From: Eggerthellaceae bacterium
GTDB taxonomy: Bacteria > Actinomycetota > Coriobacteriia > Coriobacteriales > Eggerthellaceae
Direction of reading: 5' to 3'
DNA: 41,228 bases
Assembly (NCBI GenBank): GCA_030524475.1
Contig: JAUNGO010000017.1
Coordinates: forward strand, 1 to 41,228
Both the position numbers and the translations under genes were made by a program. Of the stretch, positions 35,262-41,228 are shown piece by piece. How positions within the stretch are numbered: position 1 is the first letter of the stretch; every line of letters starts with the position of its first letter. The notes beneath the pieces are model-generated. The model searched no databases. It was not told the DNA's origin and worked only from the letters and a program-made list of their open reading frames with translations.

Positions 35262-36125
35262 CTACTCCCACTCCCGCAGCGTGCGCGCCACGATGGCGGC
35301 GCACAGCGCGGCGGCGCGGGCCTCGAACACGGGATAGTCCACGGCGTCCGACCCGTCGGCCTTGTCGGAGATGGCGCGCACGACGGCGCAGGGCACGCTG
35401 TTGCGGTAGCACGTCTGCGCCACGGCGGCGCCTTCCATCTCGCAGCACGCCGCGCCGAACGTTCGCGCGATGCGCTCCTTCTCGGTGGCGTCGCGCACGA
35501 AGCGATCGCCCGACGCTACGCGACCGGTGTGCACGACGGCGCCTTCGGCGCGCGCGGCGGCGGCTAGCGCAGCGCCGAGCACCTCGTCGCAGGGGAATGC
35601 GAGCGTGTCCATCCCCGGCGTTTGCCCTTCCGCGTACCCTAAGTTGCACACGTCCATCAGGTGGTTCACCGCGTCGCGCGCTACCAGCACGTCCCCGATG
35701 TCGAGCGTCGCGTCGAGCGAGCCGCCCACGCCCGTGTTCACCACGTGCGTCACGCCGAACACGTCGACGAGCGTTTGCGCGCACAGCGCCGCGTTCACCA
35801 TGCCCACGGCGCACTGAACCACCACGACGGGCGTGCTGCCGAACGTTCCCTCGTGAAACGTCATGCCCGCGTGCTGAACGGCGCGCGCGTCGGGCATGGC
35901 GGCAACGAGCGTTTCCACTTCCACGTCCATTGCCCCGATGACACCGACTTTCGCGGGGGCGGCCTGCCCGGAAGGGGCGCTGCTGCAGGTAGCATCGGCA
36001 GCAGCGGTAGCGACGACGGCAGAAGCACTGGCGGCAGCGGAATCGGCGGTGCCGCCAGCATCGGCAGCGAAAGCGCCGGCAGAAGCAGCGGCGTCGAAGA
36101 CGGGGGACTCAGCGGTTTGGCTCAC
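35262..36125 (-). CDS. mtnN: 5'-methylthioadenosine/S-adenosylhomocysteine nucleosidase
   Basis: Hydrolyses SAH and MTA to adenine plus the thioribosyl product. The catalytic domain (about residues 58-287) shows VGVIGAMDVEVE, VNTGVGGSLD, ASGDRFV, CCEMEGAAVAQ and ISDKADGSD with the catalytic aspartate. An N-terminal extension of about 57 residues, rich in Ala and Ser, is unusual for a family of about 230. It seems genuine: the GTG start has AAGGAG 7 bases upstream and a -10 box nearby. Product S-ribosylhomocysteine would be the substrate of LuxS encoded upstream on the same strand. Confidence 0.93.
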   Translation of the reverse strand: MSQTAESPVFDAAASAGAFAADAGGTADSAAASASAVVATAAADATCSSAPSGQAAPAKVGVIGAMDVEVETLVAAMPDARAVQHAGMTFHEGTFGSTPVVVVQCAVGMVNAALCAQTLVDVFGVTHVVNTGVGGSLDATLDIGDVLVARDAVNHLMDVCNLGYAEGQTPGMDTLAFPCDEVLGAALAAAARAEGAVVHTGRVASGDRFVRDATEKERIARTFGAACCEMEGAAVAQTCYRNSVPCAVVRAISDKADGSDAVDYPVFEARAAALCAAIVARTLREWE

Positions 36126-36162
36126 AGACGGACTCCTTACGTTGGCGAATCGTATGTGAGCG

Positions 36163-36168
36163 ATTATA
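36163..36168 (-). promoter_or_regulatory. -10 box of mtnN
   Basis: Minus-strand TATAAT 38 bases before the GTG start; no good -35. Confidence 0.5.
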
Positions 36169-36260
36169 GCGTGAACGCAAAAAATGCGGAGCGTGCATGA
36201 TGCGCGCGTTCGTGCGGCTTCGGGCGCAATCGCACGGAACGGGGGTGGGGTTGCATTTTG

Positions 36261-36323
36261 GCGAACACGGGGACGTAGCCCTGTTCGCCGGTTCAGTGAA
36301 CAGGGCTACGTCCCCGTGTTCGC
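36261..36323. repeat. Perfect 26-base inverted repeat (REP-like)
   Basis: Arms beginning GCGAACACGGGGACGTAGCC are exact complements around an 11-base loop. It lies in the 436-base gap between mtnN and luxS and could terminate luxS transcripts. Confidence 0.92.
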
Positions 36324-36349
36324 CCCGCGCAAACCAGTGACGGGGCGTA

Positions 36350-36528
36350 CGCAAAATCTGGCACAGATTGACGCTTTTACAGCGGCAAAGCGCTCAGCGC
36401 GCCTCATTGAATCGAGGGGACTCACAAAAGCCCAGGTCACGCAAATGTAGCACGGCATGTCGACGTAAGTTCCACCTCGAAAGGGCGCTGAATTCGTGCA
36501 AAACCGTCACTTTGTGCCAGATTCTGCG
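36350..36528. repeat. MITE-like element bounded by 24-base inverted repeats
   Basis: Terminal arms at 36350-36373 (CGCAAAATCTGGCACAGATT...) and 36505-36528 match at 21 of 24 and enclose 131 bases with no gene. Interior words AATCGAGG and CCTCGAAA can pair. It sits just past the luxS stop. Confidence 0.65.
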
Positions 36529-36561
36529 CGATCGCCGTCCCCGCTGTCCCTTTGCGCCGCC

Positions 36562-37077
36562 CTACGAGTCGAAAAACGTCATGCCGCGCTCGGTTGTGAT
36601 GCGCTCGGTGGTGGGGTACTCAAGCCCTGGGTTGCTGCGCAGCACCTCGACGTAGCGGGCGGCTTCCCAGCGCGCCATGTTGAGGTCGTGGAAGATGTAG
36701 TTGCCGCAGCTTTGCGGGTCGGCGCCGGGCACTTCGCCCTCGTACGCGGCGCAGTGCTCGAACGCGCGCAGCATGAGCGGCAGCACGTCGGCCGAGGTCG
36801 GCTGCCCCTTCACGATGAGGTAGCACCCGGTCAAACACCCCATCGGGCCCCAGTAAATGATGCGGTCTTTCCATTCGTCGTCGTTGCGCAGAAACGTGGC
36901 GACGATGTGCTCGATGGTGTGCATGGCGTTGGCGTGCACGACCGGCTCGGCGTTGGGGCGCTTCATGCGCACGTCGAACGTGGTGGCGAACTGGTCACCG
37001 AGGGTGTCGACGCGCGACACGTAGATGCCGGGCACGATTTTCGTGTGGTCGACTTGGAAACTGGGAATGAGGTCCAT
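36562..37077 (-). CDS. luxS: S-ribosylhomocysteine lyase (AI-2 synthase)
   Basis: Splits S-ribosylhomocysteine into homocysteine and DPD, precursor of autoinducer-2. 171 residues. Metal ligands in HTIEH (His53, Glu56, His57), catalytic cysteine in GPMGCLTGCYLI, and NIHDLN-like YIFHDLNMARWEA. ATG 37077 has AAGGAG 6 bases upstream; the in-frame extension to 37143 is rejected. With mtnN it recycles SAH to homocysteine. Whether AI-2 is a signal here or a by-product cannot be told. Confidence 0.96.
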   Translation of the reverse strand: MDLIPSFQVDHTKIVPGIYVSRVDTLGDQFATTFDVRMKRPNAEPVVHANAMHTIEHIVATFLRNDDEWKDRIIYWGPMGCLTGCYLIVKGQPTSADVLPLMLRAFEHCAAYEGEVPGADPQSCGNYIFHDLNMARWEAARYVEVLRSNPGLEYPTTERITTERGMTFFDS

Positions 37078-37107
37078 GGCGTTCTCCTTGCTCTGAGGTA
37101 CGAGGGA

Positions 37108-37136
37108 ATTGTATATGAAAGCGGGAAAGGTGTCGC
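37108..37136 (-). promoter_or_regulatory. Possible luxS promoter
   Basis: Minus-strand GCGACA, 17 bases, TACAAT, 31 bases before the start. Confidence 0.4.
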
Positions 37137-37220
37137 GCCGCATGGAGCAATCGGCGAAGGCGGGGAAGGTGCTGCGCCGCCTCCGCGCGGTCGGGAAACA
37201 AGAAAAATTAATCAGGTACC

Positions 37221-37249
37221 TTGCGAATAGCTGGGGACTTCGCTACAAT
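37221..37249 (+). promoter_or_regulatory. Promoter of the marR-type gene
   Basis: TTGCGA (37221-37226), 17 bases, TACAAT (37244-37249), in an AT-rich stretch. Confidence 0.75.
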
Positions 37250-37274
37250 ACCAAAAAAGCAAGGAACCTAACTA

Positions 37275-38045
37275 ATGAAGGGGATTCCCATGACTGATAC
37301 TGAACTTGAGCTGTGCGACGGATGCGGGCGTGGCTGCCCACTGAGCGCCCCCACCTGCGGGCTTGGTTTTGAGATTGCGCAGAAACGCGCTCATCAAGCG
37401 GAAGGCGGCGAAGAAAGCAAAGGGAGCGAAGGCGGCGAAGGGCGCGAGAGCGGCGATGGAAGCGTCGACAAGCTGCTTGCGCGTCGTTTCCATCACTGCG
37501 CGCATTTGCTCATGTACCGTCGCGCGAAGGAGGGCGGGCGGGCGCGCGCTCTTGTGGCGCTCAGCCACCATGGAGCCATGTCGCAGCGGGAGCTGGCTGA
37601 GCGGCTCAACATCCGTTCTGCCTCGGCAAGCGAGCTTTTGACGAAAATGGAGGAGTTGGGCCTGGTCACGCGCACGCCCGATGAAAACGACAGACGCGCG
37701 ATGCTCGTGGAGCTTACCGAGCATGGTCGGCAGGAGGCGGCTCGCATCGCTGCGCAGCGCGAAAAGGCGGACAAAAACCTGTTCGCTGTGCTCACTGACG
37801 AGGAAAAGCAGCAGCTTGAGAGCATTTTGGGCAAGCTCACACCTTATTGGCACGAGGAGTTCGACCCGGAGAGCGGGGCGAGAGGTTGTCGCGGCGGACG
37901 CGGCGGGCGCCATGGTCACGATGGTCACGACGAAGGCCACGGCGAGCGCGGCGACCATGACGGTCATGGCATGCACGGCGACCACAGTGCGCGCGGCGAC
38001 CGCAGCGACCATGCTCATCACGGTGGTCGCCGTCGTCATGCTTGA
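37275..38045 (+). CDS. MarR-family regulator with Cys-rich N-terminus and His-rich tail
   Basis: 256 residues (251 if ATG 37290 is used; both have plausible sites). Near the N-terminus CDGCGRGCPLSAPTCG holds four cysteines that could bind metal or sense redox state. A charged Glu/Gly/Ser linker follows. The MarR winged helix spans about 65-195 (MSQRELAERLNIRSASASEL as recognition helix, PDENDRRAMLVELTEHG as wing). The last 50 residues are His/Gly/Asp-rich (GRHGHDGHDEGHGERGDHDG), a likely metal-binding tail. An MFS gene follows 89 bases later, the expected target. Inducer unknown. Confidence 0.9.
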   Translation: MKGIPMTDTELELCDGCGRGCPLSAPTCGLGFEIAQKRAHQAEGGEESKGSEGGEGRESGDGSVDKLLARRFHHCAHLLMYRRAKEGGRARALVALSHHGAMSQRELAERLNIRSASASELLTKMEELGLVTRTPDENDRRAMLVELTEHGRQEAARIAAQREKADKNLFAVLTDEEKQQLESILGKLTPYWHEEFDPESGARGCRGGRGGRHGHDGHDEGHGERGDHDGHGMHGDHSARGDRSDHAHHGGRRRHA

Positions 38046-38070
38046 TAACCAGCGCCCGTATTCTTCCGCA

Positions 38071-38092
38071 ATCGCTGCTACACTATAGCGAT
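38071..38092. promoter_or_regulatory. Palindrome before the MFS gene, possible MarR operator
   Basis: ATCGCT and AGCGAT arms flank CTACACTAT-like sequence containing a TACACT -10-like word, 43 bases before the MFS start. Confidence 0.4.
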
Positions 38093-38134
38093 GCGCGCAA
38101 GGAAGGGGGCGCGTATGTATTTTGGAGGGGAACA

Positions 38135-39529
38135 ATGGTGATGCGGAGTAATGAGCAAAGCGGGACGGGCGACCGCAGCGGCGGAAACGGCAGGGCGACC
38201 TCCCAGCCTAAGCTGTGGACGCTCATGTTCGTGCTTATTATCCTGGTGACGTTTTGCTCTTTCGTCATGGGTCAGGGGCTCAACTCCGGCACGTCGGTGT
38301 TTTTGTCGCGCATGGGCTACGGCGCGTCGCTCGCGGGCGTGCTGGCTCTCGTGTTCTCGGTCTCGGCGGCGGTGGCGCGCCTGATCATCGGCCCGATCAT
38401 CGATGGCGGAAAATGCTCCCAGGTTATATTGGTCGGCCTGGTGGTGCTTGCGTGTGGCACGTTTGTCCCCGTGGTTGCCGGCGGCGTGGCGTCTTATGCG
38501 ATAAGCCGTGTGCTGCAGGGCATTGGTTTCGCCATGGCCACCACGGCGGCGTCCACGGCGGCGGCCGACGTTTTGCCGAAGGAGCGCTTGGGCGAAGGCA
38601 TCGGCTACTACGGCCTCGGTCAGGCGCTTGCCATGTCGGTAGGGCCGGCGCTTGCGCTGTTTTTGGTGGGGACCGACCCTGCGACGAACCTGTATGTGGG
38701 GCTGCTTTTGGTTGCGTGCGCGGGGTTCGTGGTGGCGTGGTTTACCCGCTACGAGCGCAAGCCGTTGACTCTGCCCGAAACCTCGGCTTTTCGCGAGCGC
38801 TGGGAGCGAAACGAGCGTGCGAAGGCGCAGGCTGCGGCCAGTGCGGGCGCTGAAGGGGTCGCCGCCGCTGCCGGCACGGTCGGCGCCGCGGCTGCCGAAT
38901 CGGCCGTCGGCTCGACGGCTTCCGCAGCTTCTTCTGTTCCCGTTTCGCCTGAGCCCAAGCGCTTCTCCCTGTTCGAGCCGCGCGCGTTGCCGGGCGCCAT
39001 TCCCATGACCATCATCTGTCCCACGTTCGGCTTCGGCATCTTCTTCGTGGGGCTTTACGGTACGCAGATCGGCGTGGCGAACGCAAGCCTGTTCTACACC
39101 ATATCGGCTATCAGCATGATTCTCGTGCGCCTGAAGTCGAAGTCGTTCATGGACCGTGTGGTGCCCATCAAGACGTTTGCGGTGGCGGTGGCGTGCGGGC
39201 TGGTCGCTTTCGCGATGCTGTATTGCGCCGCCGCAAACGACGTGCTGTTTTACGCTTCGGGCGTTTTTTACGGGATTTGCCTGGGGATAAGCCTGCCGCT
39301 GAACCAGTCGGTGGCGGTGAAGAACACCCCGCCCGAGCGTTGGGGCGCCACCAACGCGCTGTTTCTGTTGCTCAACGACTTGGGGATTGGGCTTGCGAGC
39401 ATGCTGTGGGGCTTCACGAACGACGCGCTCGGCTTCCAGGTTACTATCCTGCTGGTGATGTGCTGCATCGCGGCGTCGTACGTTGCCGCGTGGGTGTGCT
39501 ACCCCAAGCCCGACCGCACGTGGCGGTAG
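38135..39529 (+). CDS. MFS transporter next to the MarR gene
   Basis: 464 residues with twelve predicted helices. First-half signature RLIIGPIIDGGKCS and ISRVLQGIGFAMATTAAST; LKSKSFMDRV sits at the equivalent loop of the second half. A long Ala/Ser/Glu central loop (about 210-280) is low complexity. GGAGG lies 6 bases before ATG 38135; in-frame upstream sequence to 38042 overlaps the marR gene end and is rejected. Context suggests an efflux pump controlled by the MarR protein. Confidence 0.88.
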   Translation: MVMRSNEQSGTGDRSGGNGRATSQPKLWTLMFVLIILVTFCSFVMGQGLNSGTSVFLSRMGYGASLAGVLALVFSVSAAVARLIIGPIIDGGKCSQVILVGLVVLACGTFVPVVAGGVASYAISRVLQGIGFAMATTAASTAAADVLPKERLGEGIGYYGLGQALAMSVGPALALFLVGTDPATNLYVGLLLVACAGFVVAWFTRYERKPLTLPETSAFRERWERNERAKAQAAASAGAEGVAAAAGTVGAAAAESAVGSTASAASSVPVSPEPKRFSLFEPRALPGAIPMTIICPTFGFGIFFVGLYGTQIGVANASLFYTISAISMILVRLKSKSFMDRVVPIKTFAVAVACGLVAFAMLYCAAANDVLFYASGVFYGICLGISLPLNQSVAVKNTPPERWGATNALFLLLNDLGIGLASMLWGFTNDALGFQVTILLVMCCIAASYVAAWVCYPKPDRTWR

Positions 39530-39578
39530 CGGACCTGGGGCAAGTTTCGCGAGCCCGTGCGCTTGAAGATGCGCGTTT

Positions 39579-39663
39579 AATTGGGACGTTCCAAATGACA
39601 GGTCCAATCGAGACGTTCCAAATGGCGCATTCGTCTGCGCGTGCAATTTGGAACGTCCCAATT
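39579..39663. repeat. REP-like inverted repeat with 18-base perfect arms
   Basis: AATTGGGACGTTCCAAAT (39579-39596) and its exact complement (39646-39663), with an extra direct copy of GACGTTCCAAATG at 39612. Confidence 0.85.
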
Positions 39664-39680
39664 GCACCCCAATTGCACGC

Positions 39681-39723
39681 GCCGCCCGCATGTGCCTAGG
39701 TGCTTGAGGCTCATGCGGGCGGC
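39681..39723. terminator. Strong hairpin between convergent MFS and SDR genes
   Basis: GCCGCCCGCATG/CATGCGGGCGGC stem extended by GCCT/AGGC with one mismatch. It could terminate both genes, though no T tract is present. Confidence 0.6.
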
Positions 39724-39760
39724 GAGGGACTTGCGTATTGGTCGAATGGCGGTCGCTTGC

Positions 39761-40519
39761 CTACGAGCGCGCCAGGCCGTCCACGGAAAGCACGGTGCCG
39801 GTAACGTAGCTGGCCAAGTCGGACGCCAGGAACAGATACGCGTTGGCGATGTCCTCGGGCTCGCCGATGCGCCCGAGCGGAATGCTGGCGATGAGCGGCT
39901 GGATCATGGACTCAGGCAGCGCGTCCACCATGTCGGTGCGCGTGATGCCCGGCGCCACGGCGTTCACGCGGATGTTGTCGGGTGCAAGCTCGCGACCGAG
40001 CGACTTTGTGAGGCCGTTCACGGCGAACTTGGTGGCGGGGTAGGCGCAACCCGAGGGCTGGCCGTGCAGGCTCACCATCGAGCTGGTGTTGATGATGACG
40101 CCGCCGCCCTGCGGCTTCATGATGCGCGCCGCCGCCTGGCAGCAGAAAAACACCGCATTCAGGTTGAGGTCGACCGTCTTCTTGAACGCCTCGGGGTCGT
40201 AGTCGTAGATGCTCTCGCGCGCCGACACGCCGGCGTTGTTGCCCAGGATGTCGAGCGAGCCCCACGTGTCGCGCACGTGCTCGAACGCGGCGGCGATAGA
40301 GGCGGGCTCAGTTAGGTCGGGCGCGATGCCCATCACCTCGAAGTCGGGGTTTTCGGCCTTGAGCTTGGCTACGGCCGCATCGGCGCTTTCCTGGCGCGAG
40401 CCGCACAAGGCCACCTTAGCGCCGTTTTCCAGGTACTTCTTCACGATGGCGTAGCCGATGCCTCGCGTGCCGCCCGTGATGACGGCCACTTTTCCTTCGA
40501 GCAGATTGAGGGAACTCAT
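39761..40519 (-). CDS. SDR oxidoreductase, resembling BaiA/FabG
   Basis: 252 residues, classical short-chain dehydrogenase: TGGTRGIG nucleotide loop near 16-23, NNAG, the Ser catalytic strand INTSSMVSLHG, and Tyr160-x3-Lys164 in YPATKFAVNG. The phrases VMGIAPDLTEP and EPEDIANAYLFLASDLAS resemble BaiA-type bile-acid 3-alpha-hydroxysteroid dehydrogenases, but FabG-like reductases are also close. AAAGGAG stands 7 bases before ATG 40519. It is a single gene. Confidence 0.9.
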   Translation of the reverse strand: MSSLNLLEGKVAVITGGTRGIGYAIVKKYLENGAKVALCGSRQESADAAVAKLKAENPDFEVMGIAPDLTEPASIAAAFEHVRDTWGSLDILGNNAGVSARESIYDYDPEAFKKTVDLNLNAVFFCCQAAARIMKPQGGGVIINTSSMVSLHGQPSGCAYPATKFAVNGLTKSLGRELAPDNIRVNAVAPGITRTDMVDALPESMIQPLIASIPLGRIGEPEDIANAYLFLASDLASYVTGTVLSVDGLARS

Positions 40520-40817
40520 TGGTGTGCTCCTTTCGAGAGGGGAGGGGAAGGAACGCCCGCTGCGCAGCAGGGGGTTTCCTTCGGTCAATTATGCACGAGG
40601 GAAGCGAGTGCAGCTGCGACGCGATGCGCCACCGTCCCAATCATGCGGCGCGCGGCGGCAGGGCTGTCCTCATTGGGCGGCGCGTGGTGGTGCGGTTGCG
40701 AAGCGACGCGCGGCGACCCGATACGCCGCGAACGGCGGTGCGGCTGCCCCAATTGAGGCAGCAAGCGGCGGCTCGGTCGCGTGCGCCGATTACGCCTTGC
40801 GTGAATTCACGAGCTTG
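40520..40817. other. Gene-free interval upstream of the SDR gene
   Basis: 298 GC-rich bases. GCTGCC/GGCAGC (40745-40760) can form a small hairpin; no gene, strong promoter or repeat is seen. Confidence 0.4.
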
Positions 40818-41009
40818 CTATTCTTGGGCGCCTTCGTCGCTTGATGATGAGTGGGCCTTGATGGTTTCCGCCAAAGTTGCAATATCCATATCGTGTTCTG
40901 CGCGGAACTTCTCGACGCAGTACCCGAGCTCGTGGGCGTCATCCAGGCTGAGAGGCTTTTGGGATTTCTGGTCAATGAGTGACAGTATGTTCGAAAGGTC
41001 GTTTTCCAT
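40818..41009 (-). CDS. Small acidic hypothetical protein
   Basis: 63 residues (MENDLSNILSLIDQKSQKPL...), helical, Asp/Glu-rich, no membrane segment. LSLDDAHELGYCVEKFRAEHDMDIATLAETI looks like two or three helices, perhaps a small helix-turn-helix. No ribosome binding site precedes the ATG. A TACACT word ends 7 bases upstream, so a leaderless transcript is possible. Upstream lie nested palindromes that could be an operator. Function unknown; the frame is clearly less GC-rich than the flanks. Confidence 0.6.
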   Translation of the reverse strand: MENDLSNILSLIDQKSQKPLSLDDAHELGYCVEKFRAEHDMDIATLAETIKAHSSSSDEGAQE

Positions 41010-41015
41010 GCTGCT

Positions 41016-41063
41016 AAGTGTAAACGAAAAAATACAGTGTGCTGTAAACCGTCATTTACACTT
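41016..41063. promoter_or_regulatory. Nested palindromes upstream of the small gene
   Basis: Outer arms AAGTGTAAA (41016-41024) and TTTACACTT (41055-41063) enclose TACAG-TGTG-CTGTA (41033-41046). Looks like a repressor site. Confidence 0.55.
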
Positions 41064-41155
41064 TGCGAAACTGTGTTAAGAATGCGTCCAACGTTCCAAT
41101 GTTTGCATTTGATGTCGAGGTCTTGTTGCATGGTTCTTTGTTCCGAGCACCCGAA

Positions 41156-41196
41156 CCCCCCCGATGCCCCCGTGCCCCCGCACCCCCCCGCCCCCC
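41156..41196 (-). other. Potential G-quadruplex tract on the minus strand
   Basis: Five runs of 5-7 C on the plus strand separated by 1-4 bases; the complementary strand meets the G-quadruplex rule. No gene is seen in 41064-41228. Confidence 0.6.
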
Positions 41197-41228
41197 GCCG
41201 GGCGCCCGCCATTGCATCGAGCGGACGC

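Noticed and set aside
36184-36450. Small plus-strand frame across the inverted repeats before mtnN
   Set aside because: It is made of the two inverted repeats and has no ribosome binding site or homologous motif.

Overview
The window is high-GC bacterial chromosome with mostly short intergenic gaps. It looks like a Coriobacteriia actinobacterium, probably family Eggerthellaceae. The reasons are the G+C-rich codon use, one reading frame that joins TsaB, RimI and TsaD, NAD-type isocitrate dehydrogenase beside aconitase, many intergenic palindromes, and a sortase-type surface protein ending in SPQTG. The family assignment is inference from gene content, not a database match.

Layout. 1-4.75 kb: a HEAT-like protein, then icd-acnA, the isocitrate branch of the TCA cycle. 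4.9-6.3 kb: an AAA ATPase/PD-(D/E)XK protein behind an AT-rich palindrome. 6.6-12.8 kb: a 2,076-residue VWA and pilin-domain surface protein with a run of ten G in its first codons. 13-15 kb: an unknown membrane-anchored protein whose last codons hold the rplJL promoter. 15-16.2 kb: L10 leader, rplJ and rplL. 16.2-17 kb: tcdA. 17-19.8 kb: a Zn/Cd export operon (ArsR/SmtB regulator, HMA protein, P-type ATPase) with a consensus promoter and operator. 20-23 kb: metY, three parS centromere sites exactly 66 bp apart, and nfo. 23-27.4 kb: a small protein plus a YgbA-family protein, dCMP deaminase, an SPFH protein, a MOSC protein with a structured leader, and an MBL-fold hydrolase. 27.5-29.6 kb: MFS transporter, universal stress protein, tRNA-Gln and tRNA-Lys. 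29.8-31.5 kb: fchA and folD. 31.6-35.1 kb: tsaE and the tsaB-rimI-tsaD fusion. 35.2-37.1 kb: mtnN and luxS. 37.3-39.5 kb: an unusual MarR regulator and an MFS transporter. 39.7-41.2 kb: a BaiA-like SDR and a small protein.

Genes that work together. TsaE, TsaB, TsaD and TcdA cover all steps of t6A/ct6A tRNA modification except TsaC. FchA and FolD form a one-carbon folate pair in which FolD lacks the cyclohydrolase lysine that FchA would replace. MtnN and LuxS complete S-adenosylhomocysteine detoxification and could yield AI-2, with MetY on the methionine side. The metal-export operon is a complete sensor-efflux unit.

The most unusual signals are the poly-G tract in the surface-protein gene, palindromic elements (one nested in another) inserted in frame inside the tsaB-rimI-tsaD fusion, the parS triplet with exact 66-bp spacing, and at least five related intergenic inverted repeats.
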